From Hymenolepis diminuta (taxonomy: Eukaryota > Platyhelminthes > Cestoda > Cyclophyllidea > Hymenolepididae), in assembly GCA_900708905.1 (NCBI GenBank), contig CAADRB010000010.1, positions 2,440,624-2,504,623 of the forward strand: a stretch of 64,000 bases of DNA, written 5' to 3'. The position numbers were made by a program, and so were the translations under genes. Below, piece after piece: positions 1 to 11,500 of this stretch. Every line of letters begins with the position of its first letter. Within the stretch, counting starts at the first letter, position 1. The notes beneath the pieces were generated by a model. That model saw nothing but the letters and a program-made list of their open reading frames with translations, searched no databases and was not told the origin of the DNA.

Positions 1-3000
1 TTGTGTGTTATTTACTGGGCACAATCAATTGGTACACTACCAGGAGAACAGTGTAAACTGAGCATGTTATGAAATATCATTTCATCCTTAGGTTTCTTTT
101 GAGTCATCAAATTCCAAGGTGAATAATAAATATATATGGCTAGGGCAAATTGACCAAGATGACAAAGAAGTCCTTGATTTGGCTCGGCCTTAATGGCTAA
201 AACAGCCAACTACGTCAATTCCAGTCTCTGATACCGTAAGTTCTCACCATAAGGGTATTCAAGGAAAAATAGTGAAAAGCAACTCTGTTAACCGTATTTG
301 AATGTTTGCCAAATGAAAGCTATACTCTTTCGCTATTGATAGAATAACTGTTTCTTCGGCGTAATGATCAACAAGGAGTTCGAGTGCCCTACAAGATTTG
401 TATAAATGTCTCAGAATGTCATTCTTAGTGTCGATGTCAGATTCAGTGAAGGAAGCATAAAAAAAGGTTAAAAAGCAGCAACATATGTTCTTCCGGCTGG
501 TAAGAAAAGAATTAATTATCCCGATTCCCAAGGACCAAATCTGTATACCCTCTCCTAAAACTATTTCCTCTCTGCTATAGTTAAGCACCCGCTTGTCTGA
601 TTAGAATCTTGTACGCTACCTTTATTAGTAAGCGTCTTATACATATCACGCCTCAAATATATAACGGTTTACGGTGACGAGGCCGTATATAAGACTTAAG
701 CCTATAAATGTGAGACTCATTAACGTTATAACATTACCAATAATGCAGCCAAGTTGTATTCATGATTACTGATTAATCTTGTTAAGCATCTTAGGACAGA
801 TTTACTGCTGAAAATCATTCGTGGCGATATTTCTAAATCTAAAAATCTTCCGTGTGCTAAAAAACGACTATTAAACTTTGAATTTCAGATATTTTTATTT
901 ATTTTGTTTATTTTAATGCGTTTTCCACTTTGGACACAGTAGATATTCATTCATAAGATATAATAAGCAATGAAAGTAATTTTTGAAAGAAATTACATTT
1001 TATTCTGGAAATTACTTGAATTAATTAATAATTCAGTCAGTCATCTAAAAACGCCAAATTTGATCAAAAAGTTGCGTCGGGATTACGATTAGAAGGTATA
1101 TACCCCTAAATAAAAAGGGATTTGAAGTTGATACTTTTTTGCCTTAAGGATCTTTAAAGCTTCAGGTATTTGAAGGTAACAGAATGACAGTTGAGTCAGA
1201 TGTCATTCAGAAATCGGTTTAAATATTTGAGAGAACAAGCAACAGCGTACACCTGGAATTTACAAGTCTTCGAACACTGGGTGATAGTATCGCTCTCATC
1301 TTTAGAGTCCGAAAACTTTCGGTTGTTATAAGCTATGATTTTGCATTTAGTGCAAATTAAAATAACTTAGATCAACTCAAATGATTCAGCTCAAGATATT
1401 GTCATTATTTCAAATGACTTCTTACCAATTATATAATGAACTAGGTTTTTGACTAATCTAAAAAGTAGTTTCGCCAAAAAATTGGCTTTCGGAATTCTGA
1501 GTCGTTTCTTTAAATTTACAAAAGGATGCCTAAATACACCTTATAAATAAATTGCCTGTTAATATCCCTTACTCCTTTTGTAAATGAATTTCTGTATTAT
1601 ATCATATCTCTGATTATCTCAAAACATGCCACTCATTCATTTCACCCTCATTAAATAGTCTAAAAATGTTCTCGAGATAGGCTCATAATCGCATCCACCT
1701 GATAACTGGAAAATAAAATTAACGCCTACATTGGTGCATCTAGATTATTAGATATTTGCATTATTTTAATCTAAAATTAATCTTCAAGACAATTCAAATG
1801 TATATAATTATCAGATAAGAAAGAATATGGGAATTATAATATCCCTTTAAAATTTACAGAAATTGTTAAATTTTGCCAAAATGTCTTCTCAAATCTGCAA
1901 TTTGTATCAAAATTCTGACCTTTGGTGAGTTAACTTTAGATTTTTATTATGGGATTACAACACATATAATTTGATTATTTCCGGTTTTGCGCTTACCGTA
2001 TTAATTATTCCTTCTAATAAGAACCACAAGGCGATGCCTTATCTCTAAGTTTAAAGTTTCCTTATCTTAGTTTAAATTTCTACTTAATAAATTTAAGTAT
2101 TAATCAATTACGTATTTAGAATTCTGCCCTAATTTTGTAATAGAATATATGCATTTTGACATATATTTCGACATAACAGCTTCATTTATAAAATGATTAT
2201 CTGGTATTCAACCGTCAAGCTATTCCAAATGACTAGGATGAGTGGGATAAATTACGTTTTTTCTCATAAGCAATTTTCATTTCATTGGAAAGTAGTTCTA
2301 TTTACTTATTGTGTCGAGTCATCTTATGAATACCCAAGGGAACAGTTACAAGTTTTAATCGTAGGAATGCATCTAAACACGAATAACAGAAAGAAGCACA
2401 ATATAGGATGAAACAGAGATTGAGGTAGGGCTGGAGAACCATTAGTTCCATTTTATTACGATGCTGAATACATCTAATTGTCCGCTTTCTTATGAAGAGT
2501 ATAGTTTTAAGTTTTATGTTCGTATCTTTCAAAATACAACCTTAACCTTTGGCCGCATCTTTTCTGAGTAAGTACGTGCTCACAATATCCAACGCCTATT
2601 AACGTGTTGCATCGGTTAAGTGGTTGGTCATGCCACCTCGATTTATTTAAATCTTCTTATAGATAAGAGCGGGTTGGTGAAGGAAAAAGCTATTATTATT
2701 CACTGTAACAAACGTTTATCTAGGTAGACAAATTGCCAGAGAATAGAACGGAACGCAAGAATAAGAATGCATAGACAAATATTTTAAAAGGGGAAATGAA
2801 TGGGGATATACCGTTATGGAAATATATTGTACTTGATTGTCATCATGTGACGAGTAGAAATAAAAACTAATTGATAATAATGTAGGATGACTGAACTTGT
2901 TGAGACACCAGGAACATAATGAATGTAGAGCTATCTAAATAAGGATTTGTCATTGAACAACTCATAGACATGGTGTGATGGAATACAAGAACACAATGTT

Positions 3001-4016
3001 CTACATGGATAGGAAAGACCAGAAGATAGACCTAAAAACGTTAAAGAGCGAAACTATAAGATTAGGCAACCATTTTAATTATGACTCTAGTGGCATAGTA
3101 TATTAATTTTTTAGATCGAATCCAATTTACACCCTTGTTGGTTAAAAAAGGACATATATTTGAGGCAAGGTTGCTAAACCATCTTATTACAAATTTTAGA
3201 ATATCAACTCAAACAAATTGGCAAGAATTACGTTTAGAATAATGAAAATAAATTGTAATGAATAAAAGATGCTTGTTTATATAAATGGACCCGCAAGAAT
3301 GAATAATAAAATTCATTTAAGAATTTTCTCGAATAAATTATAGTTAAAGTAACTCTATTTGCAAAGTAATACTTTTTAACTGCCGTGAATTTCCTATATA
3401 TCCTTCAATTTTATCATTATTCATGTTTAGATCAACGAACTTTATTCATGGAAAGCTATTAAATCATAATTCACTGGGAAATATTGTTCGAGAATATGAT
3501 AAATTTCAATATTCAGAATTGATTAAAACGAAAAGGGAACTGTTAATAACTATTAAATAAACGTTTTCTTAAATAACAATGGCGAAATTTCGGGACGATT
3601 CTTTAAAATGAAATATTTGGTATTTTCGGTTTTATCTGATGAATTAAGTGGATTTTCTTCCAGAATGATATAGTTTCAGCTACCATTAATTGGGTTATGA
3701 CGAAATAAATTAACTAAACTGATTTATTCCTAATTAGTCCAAATAATATTAAATTTGCAGCACAAATTAAAACAAGTGCGTAATATTGCGGAATTTTGTG
3801 AGAAGTATTCATCTTCACAAATCAGAGGCATTCCATTTTGTTCATTCTAACTACATTAATAGCTCAGGCGACAATTGAAGTTTACAGGCATAATTTGACC
3901 GTCTTTTAAATAGTTAATCGAAATGAATAATTTCAGAAAATTAAAAGGATTACTGAACAATGAAGCATTGTGAAGAACGGCTATTCTTATACGTATTACC
4001 GAGAATCAAGGCTACT
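1..4016. other. AT-rich region with no supported gene
   Basis: Both strands are dense in stops and the sequence is strongly AT-rich. Short open frames exist, notably on the minus strand at 259-588 and 12-209, but I found no conserved domain, no chain of exons in matching phase and no RNA gene. An exon of a gene lying to the left of the window cannot be excluded. Confidence 0.5.
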
Positions 4017-5185
4017 TTAAAATGTCCGAACTGGTCCGTGCTTCTTGGATACGAGGGTGCTGGCATGAACAACTCCGTATTGGCTCAAAGGGTGCTGTTT
4101 TTCCATTTGGACATAGTCTTTGAACAAACGCAGTTTTTCCTTGCCGCTGCCAGATATTCTGTTTTTGACGGCTTCTAGATCATCTACGACCGTAGCCGTT
4201 GTTGGAAATTCTGGAACCATCTGTGAAGTTCACTTCCATCTTATCAGCACTTTTGCTCCTCTCTGGCATTGCGCTTACATTGATATATCTTCTGCTGAAG
4301 ACAGACCTTCCAGGACGCTGAAAAAAATCCCCAGGATAGTTTTGGGCACCATAACAGCCTGCCATGATCTGGATGATTATGATCCTTTTCGAATTTTAAG
4401 TGAATTATTCATCGAAGGATGCTCATCTTGTAATTGAGGTGAATATTGTGGTTTAGATATCGGTAGAAGAACATTAAATTAAGTGGGTCGATAGGATTCA
4501 GATTCAGCCACGTCTATATTCATGAGAGTTGGTAAAGGAGAAGAGGACAAATCTGCTGCATTTGTGGGTATATCTTCATTTATTTCCTCACTTGTTTCGA
4601 ATGTATGAAAGTTTTCAGCGCTTCATTTTCTAGTACTTCAAGTCAGCAGTTTCCCTAATGCTCACAATTGTTTTGATAGAGCACATCCAATCCATTCTTC
4701 CATTCAACTTATTGCCTACATTCGGTTCCTGGTCCTGATAGCTGAATACCGTAATCCTAGAGCCTTCTTTAAGTCTATACTCCTCCAAAGTTCGATCATC
4801 TTCCAGGATATAATGAGAGAAAGTGAGAAACTTATTCCTGTTTAAGAGTTTATTTTTTATTGTCTTTTGAGGCTTTTGTTTAAACTCTATAACTATCCAG
4901 TTCATGCAAATAGGGATGTAGATAACCTTTCCTTGGCCGAAGTCAACCTCAGTATTGATCCAGATCTGCTCACTCCTTCGAAAGAATAGAAGGACTTTAA
5001 AAATATCACCTGAAAAGTAATTGGAGAAACAGTGACCATCTTCCAGTACTGCACCGTTACCTGTCAATATCAAGTCAGAGGGTGAAATGTGAATATTCTG
5101 ACTGACAACATGTTTCAAATTCTCGACTGTAAATCTTTTATAGGCCTTTAGGAAAAGAATTGTAGTTCCAAGTGTTGAACCTCAT
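4017..5185 (-). pseudogene. Frameshifted relic of a multi-ubiquitin-like-domain gene
   Basis: Read on the minus strand, this stretch lines up in order with the intact tetra-UBL gene at 41.3-42.5 kb. It opens with an ATG at 5185 (MRFN, like MKVK in the intact copy), then shifts frame. The piece at 5118-4630 covers UBL1 and UBL2: NLKHVVSQ matches DLKQAISH, and HYILEDDRTLEEYRLKEGSR matches QYILSDKETLDRYGIKRNSR. An acidic, serine-rich linker follows in another frame (about 4620-4480), then a fragment of UBL3 (VLEGLSSAEDISM against TLEQLGLSDGDNLYM). UBL4 is split over two frames at 4290-4017 (TVVDDLEAVKNRISGS; PLSQYGVV). At least three frame changes and several stops mean no single protein can be read. 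No introns are needed, as in the intact gene, so both may come from an intronless ancestor. Identity is low, so the copy is old. Introns hiding the frame changes are less likely, because no GT/AG pairs bracket them cleanly. Confidence 0.7.
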
Positions 5186-6300
5186 TATGAAGCAAGCAAA
5201 ATATGAAATGAATGCTAGAAAAGTGAAGGAAAATTAATTTAAGTGTGCAAGAGTTATGGTAATTCGATTACCAGGAGATTATTGGAGTGAAAGCTTATTG
5301 GTAAGTATATTAGCCAACCCGAAATGGTTGCCGCTTTAGGAGAAATAGAAAATTGGTATGCCACCATAAGTTAGTGTGGTTTGTGCCAAAATTGCAGCTA
5401 TCCTAAAATCTCTAAAACAGTTTTTGATAATTTTGTGCTTTTTCACATAATATTAGAAGTATTAATTTTAAATGAAAAATCGAATTTTTACTTAATGCCA
5501 TTTCCATAACAAATATACATATGGAGAAGACAGTAAAAATTTCTACTGATGAAAGTAGGTTTAATTTTACTGAATTTAATAAACTAATCTTTATTTTATT
5601 AAAAGCTTCTTTTTCTTATTTCCACCTTGTGAAAATATATGTATTGATTCTACCCAAGAAACTTTGGAGCAAATGACTCAAGACTACGTATACTGATTTT
5701 TGGCAAGGTACATTCATTTTGGTAAGTAAATGACGTAAATCTCTGAGAGAAAAGCCAAACATTTGTAAATAGACCCATACTTATGGTGAAATTTGTGATG
5801 GCCATTGCTCTAGTGCATGGGTATCTACCTAAGTATGATTGTCTTCTCCCTGTAGTCAATTTACCCTTGTTCAAACAACTGCAATTGGCATGTAGGACTA
5901 AGATATGATGTAATCTCTGCGCCTTGATGTGTAGTTCTCAAAAGGATCTGATTCATATACCAAAATAATAAGCCTCTTCATGTGCATTTTAATAACTCGA
6001 TATATAATCCACAGCAAAACAGAAACTTGAGTAAGTAAAGTTCACTAATGGATATGGTAAGGGGATTGAAAAGAGGGTGCCAAAAGAATTACATAATTTG
6101 ATTTCCGGAATCTGGTTGTTGAATACGTATTTAATGGCGATTCACCGTTTTAGATCTCAAAATTCAGGACTCATTATTCTTCGCCTAGACGACTGATCAA
6201 ACTCGTATCCATTATCTCCACTGCTTATTGACCTGTTGTTTAATTACAATGGTTGATCTTGCCTCCCTAGTCAGAATTTCGAATTCTATCTCCTAGTTAA

Positions 6301-6364
6301 CTAGTGCGGTTAGCACTTCCGCCCACTGGGTATGCGGATGGGTACCCGATGCGGTACCCGTAGG
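6301..6364 (+). repeat. tRNA-like / SINE-like relic
   Basis: This GC-rich island in AT-rich DNA reads like a worn tRNA: GCGGTTAGCACTTCCGCCCA resembles the D-arm to anticodon-arm part of tRNA-derived repeats, and GGGTACCCGATGC sits where a TTC-type B box would be. The segment also contains a perfect 7-bp inverted repeat (GGGTACC...GGTACCC). It cannot fold as a good cloverleaf, so it is a relic rather than a working tRNA gene. Assignment to a SINE family is a guess. Confidence 0.35.
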
Positions 6365-7198
6365 GTAGAGAGAGTACAATATTAAAACAGAACGAAAGAG
6401 TTAAATAAGGTCAACTATTTGTTTTGAGTGATGTTACTCCAATCATCAATGAAAAATCGCATTTAAATTTTAAATATAAGGAGTCAGTTCATTATCGGAT
6501 CACGTTCTTATCTGAATCTTTCACCGACACTCAAAATAACAGGAAACGTAATCAGGAATGCATTTCTTACGAATGAATCTTGGCATTTAAGATAGCGTAT
6601 GCCCTTCGATAAGTCGAGAAGTGCTCTCATGAGAACTGTAAACATAATTGGTGATATCGTTAGTGGCCACCATGATTAGCAGAAACGGTCAATGCTTATG
6701 ATCAGAATGACTGCATTTATTAACCACGCAATCATATTCTCCACCTTGCATGAATATCTCCTTTCTTCCAGGGTCAGATCTGCAAATATCATCAAGGAAC
6801 CCAAATGAGTGGCCCAAGACCGGAAACATGAAACTTCTGGTGTACTCGATTTCCCTTCTATCGTCCATATTTGTGTTCAGATATATATAATGCGCCCTTT
6901 CTCAAGTAAACACGTATGCTCCCCAGACCGTTTACAATATTTTCATTTTCGCTTGGAATTTATGCTCGAGTAAAAGCAAAACTGCAAACGTTGGCTTTTT
7001 TACTCAACATGACAGTAGGTTAGTTACCAAAGGAATTCCATATATACAGCAGACTACTTACCATTGAATGTAATACGAAATTGATTTCTTCCCATATTTT
7101 ATAAAGGTAATTTTGTCAATGGAAAGCAAAACTTGAATCAAATGTAAAACTTCAAAGCTACTGCTGAGGATCGTGTTTCATTCAGTAAATAGAAGCAA

Positions 7199-7273
7199 AG
7201 TGCGTTAGTAGAGCAGTGGCTAACATGTCCGTCTGCAAAATCAGGGGTCAAGGGTTCAATGCTCATCGGTACA
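7199..7273 (+). repeat. tRNA-derived relic (SINE head or tRNA pseudogene)
   Basis: The order of elements is that of a tRNA: an A-box-like TAGTAGAGCAGTGGCTA, an anticodon-arm-like TCCGTCTGCAAAATCAGG and a B-box-like GGGTTCAATGCT at normal spacing. The acceptor and T-arm stems pair badly, which fits a decayed tRNA-derived SINE or tRNA pseudogene rather than a functional gene. The body downstream of the tRNA-like part was not recognised. Confidence 0.4.
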
Positions 7274-7739
7274 CATCCAGTGAGCAGAATGGCCAACTCC
7301 ACTGATAATGTTTGGCAAAATTCGAGTTTCTCATCAGAGAGCATCAATGACACAACTGACTAACTCAGAATGAGAGTAGCAAAAACTTTGGTAAAAAGGG
7401 GAGGGAATTATTATCGTTATGAATAAAAAATAAGTTAAAGATTTTAGTCAAATTGAAAATAAAGTTTGCATTAACGTCTTAATGGCTGTCACTGATTGAA
7501 TTTCCCCACCCATTCAGACTGGATTTGCAGAATTAGAAAATCGGATTCAAATAAATTAACAAAAATTATTCTGTAAAAGGGATTTTCAAAACCTTAAATA
7601 TTCTCCATTCCATCAAATTTCGAATACGTTGCCAAATATGATTTTTATAACTCCTCACATATTAAAGGCGCAATAGAGACGGTTATCCATGATAATCATT
7701 AGTGACTTTAATTGCTCGGATTTTGGGACGAACATAGAC

Positions 7740-8000
7740 CAGTACCGTTCTGGATAGACAGAGTCCGACAGTTAATAGCCGGCTTTGTATAAAGACCAAA
7801 GAACAACTCTCATCGCGAGGAAACGAACGCGCGTTCTTGTTCTCTCCCAAGCGTGTCTCCCAGTAGATTCAAAATGTCCACCTACTCTAAGTTACACGAA
7901 CCTGATTGGTCGCTGCAATTAATATTGCTTTCCTAAGTCAATCAATGGCCATTGCCTGAAGGCACAAGGTCAGTCCCAGCCAATCAAATGTGAGCAAACT
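7740..8000 (+). promoter_or_regulatory. Possible promoter region upstream of the GARNL3-type gene
   Basis: This block is clearly less AT-rich than its surroundings and lies 570-830 bp before the proposed start codon at 8570. It carries an ATTGG at 7905-7909 and a CCAAT at 7980-7984, in opposite orientation, as in NF-Y-type promoters, plus a GC-rich CGAACGCGCGTTC palindrome-like segment near 7826. There is no TATA box at a convincing place. The assignment rests on position and motifs only. Confidence 0.25.
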
Positions 8001-8569
8001 TGCAAAATTGCTGGGGAAGACAACCACACTTCCAAATATACAATAACGTACATCAGAGGTCGATTTATCTGTCCTCATTATACTAAAGTGTGAACTCTCC
8101 CTCTATTGTCCTAAAATCTCTGACATAAGGTAAATGTAATTACTGAAGATGTTTTATTTATATTTAGTACCTTTCGTATGGCAGAAAATAATACCAGATT
8201 ACAAAAATTTAAGTTCTTATGAATAACTTTTATTATAAGTTGTAAGTCTGGTGAATTTATATGATTAATAATCTGTACTGGGGTAAAAGGCGTTTGATTT
8301 GACGAATACGTTCGTAATTCTGAAAGATGAAATTCAATATTAAGCCTAGTTCGACTGAATATTTAAAGAAGAACATTGTTCGCCTTTACCTAGTTAGTAG
8401 ACAGTTTTTTAGTAACTCTAGAGATCCAAGTTCGATTATCGTGGCAGTATGAAAAGATTAACCTATTAAATGTATTTATTAAGTATATTTCTTTAAGCTA
8501 ATTTACTTATTTTAGAGTATATAAATAATTATCAGAGAATGAAATCTTTAACTGCCTAACCGCAACTGA

Positions 8570-11500
8570 ATGGAGTATGTATATCGTAACAACGCGGGTC
8601 GGTTTCGTTTGGAGGCTGGGGTTCAGTCTTTCCTCCCACCCACAACACCGGTATCGAGTTTGAATACTGGAGTTCCAGTCAGTGTTGGGATCAAAACAAC
8701 TTCTTCACCAGCCAATTCTTCCACAACACGACGTCCAACACAGTGGTTCTTCAGTGGTCCGCCATCCGCTGATTCTAGGGACCTAATCCTAAAGACATCG
8801 GCTCTCCAGGAGAGTTGTCCAAGTATCCATCTTCTCTCGGGCGGTGGTGGTTCACGAAATACGGCTGGTACTTCCACAGCTCTTCAAAAGAAACCTCAGA
8901 GTTCTTCAGCCCCCAATGAGGGTATAACGGGTGTTGAACCCATCTATTCTCCACCAGGCCATATTGTGGGACTATTGAAGAACCGAAATGTAACCAAGAG
9001 GTCACCCTCGTTTTCTGGTGGTGGGCCTGTTCATTTGGAAAATCCTGAAAGAGAGACACGATGGTATTTTAAGTACTTTTTAGGAAAAGGTAGGACAAAA
9101 TTATCATTACAGCTATATCTCCTTCAGCTCATCAACTTTATTGTGGAAATATTTCAGAGAAAGACCCTTTACTTCTGGCCATAGTTAGATCCGAATTTGA
9201 AGCGGAAGGCTTGAGGCAGTACAGAGCTATCCTGTGGACGAAATTTGTAGGTTTTCACTTATGTTCTTTTACTGTATTTCTTTTTAAGGGAAGCCAGAAA
9301 CTTTGCATCTCTAATAGCTTTACAAGTTCCGTGTCTGCAAAGAAAATTCTCTGGTAAGTGCTTTGTTATGAAGAAAATTTTGGCTAGCCTTTTCGATATC
9401 TATCGACTTGAAAAGGGATTGAGGGAGATTCTGCAATTTGAAGCACAAAAAGAAGCTCTTACTCTTGAGGAACAGGAGGTTGGTGAATTAGATTTGGTCT
9501 GAGATCACTCTTTTAGGGTTCTGTAAATTTCAAATTCGGAGTTTTGTACTGCAAAGATGGCCAAGTATCAGATGAAGAGATGTATAATAACGGTAAAGGA
9601 CAACTCCATAAAAATTTTAAACTCATTCATATAAAGGTACTTATTTTGATAACTTTTTTACTTTTTCGATTTTTATTAGAGACTGGAAGTCCCCAATATC
9701 AGGCCTTTCTTCGTCTTCTTGGAGATAGAATAGCTCTGAAGAACTGGGATCGTTTTAAAGGCGGTCTAGATGCGAAGAGTAAGTTTGCAATATTTCGTTA
9801 AACTTCTTTAGATATGAAGCGCAAACCAAATTATTTTATCGATTTGTTTCATTAAAATCTGAAATTTTTACGCATTATTTTTGAGGAACAAAATCAGATA
9901 AAGAGACCTCAGTAAATAAGAATCGCCTGAAACCTATGGGTCAACAACAACAGCGCAATACAAAAACATCATAATCTTAAATCGTAGAGACAATATGAAC
10001 TGGTTAAAATGATGGGGATAGTTTAACTTAAATATTGGCAGTGGTATTTAGAGTAAGGAAATTAGGAGACTCTTTCACAATTTGAGCTATAAAATCATCA
10101 GGGGGTCTGCTTCTCATTTTTACATTTAAGAACGTTCATCTCATCTTCCTGATGTGGAAATTGCAACCGTCCGTCTTATAGCACCCTTCTACTAAACAAA
10201 GAATTATGTAAGTTGGCAGATCATTTTTCGGTTTGGGTTCATTATTTCACCAGTACCTTCGCATCTCACTTTCGTTTACAAAGAGTCGAGAGCACCACGC
10301 AGATCGTATTCTTTTCACGCACAACTTCCAGTTGTAATTGATATTCAGCAATAGATCGATCTCTTCATCGTACAATTATATAGCATTTGATTTACCCGAC
10401 CTTTTGAATAAATTTTAATTTATCCACTCTGCGTGGATGGTCTGTTCTAAACTTATCTTTGTAAAAATGCTGAAATAAACTATAATAATATGATATTTCA
10501 TATTAGTCTTTCCAATTTGTCAGGTAAGCTGAACAAGACATGCCTACTGGTTTGGATTCACCGTAATAGAACGCAAAAGACTTACTGAGCAGGTACAACC
10601 GTCATTAATACAAGAAAGAAATCAGTGACAATGGCAGAGTATTCATGTTAGGAAAGAACAACGAGAAGGTGCAGTAGCTAGCAGATTTTAATTAACATCA
10701 GACGATTATGAACAATAAGATATCGTCAAGCTCATCTTACTGTAGGATTTAAGGTGTGTGTACATTGATACCCGAATTACACGGAATCATCGACGACCAG
10801 ATATGACTGACGTCCCACCGAGAAATGTCTGTATATGAACCTATATTGAAGTTGTTTTCATCGCCATAGTCGAACTGTTCTAGCGAAATGACCGACTTGA
10901 CCTATTCCTTCTACGTGACTCCTGGCCCACATCATTGCAAAAGGCATCTAGCCTTATCTTGGAATCTTAAAATACATATAAGTAGAAGAGGAGAGTTCAG
11001 TAAACAAGAATAGGGTAAAGGGATAAATTGATAAGTAATTTAATGACCGAGGAATGTGACAAATTAAACGAATAAAGAAGACAGAAAATAGGTTGAATCG
11101 ATTAACAACTTCGAGGTTCCTTAATGTCGTAACCATGACACTTTCGCTAATCGGCATTCATCAAAATACAACTTATTTTCACCTTGTATTGCATATTATC
11201 CACATTGATTTATCCAGGTTGTTTATTAGAATTGATCGACTCTCTTTTTTCAATATTTAACTTCAAAAATATAGTGATCCTTCAGCTGCTTCATGCTTTA
11301 CAATGAAATTAATTTGCCTATTTCGTAAAATTTTATAATTTTTGAACATAGTCTCTCTTACAACACTGTAATTATTTGAAAATTCATTGTTTAAACAGAG
11401 TAAACAATCATAAAAGCCATTTTTGTAACATTGAGCGTCGGTAACGCAGCTTTGACCAAGATGAGGGGGTGCGTAGGCTGCTTGCCAGTTGCTGCTTTTT

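Larger units (their letters stand above)
5186..8569. other. Intergenic region with tRNA-like relics and a possible promoter stretch
   Basis: No open frame here shows a domain or codon pattern I can support. The region separates the UBL relic (-) from the GARNL3-type gene (+). Inside it are two degenerate tRNA-like segments and a locally GC-richer block near 7.74-8.0 kb with CCAAT motifs, listed separately. Confidence 0.5.

Noticed and set aside
259..588. 109-codon minus-strand frame near the left edge (ALELLVDHYAEETV...)
   Set aside because: It looks partly protein-like and has a TAG acceptor-like site, but it has no domain I recognise and no partner exon in phase.
8623..9059. Two minus-strand frames opposite exon 1 of the GARNL3-type gene
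   Set aside because: They are antisense shadows of a confirmed coding exon.
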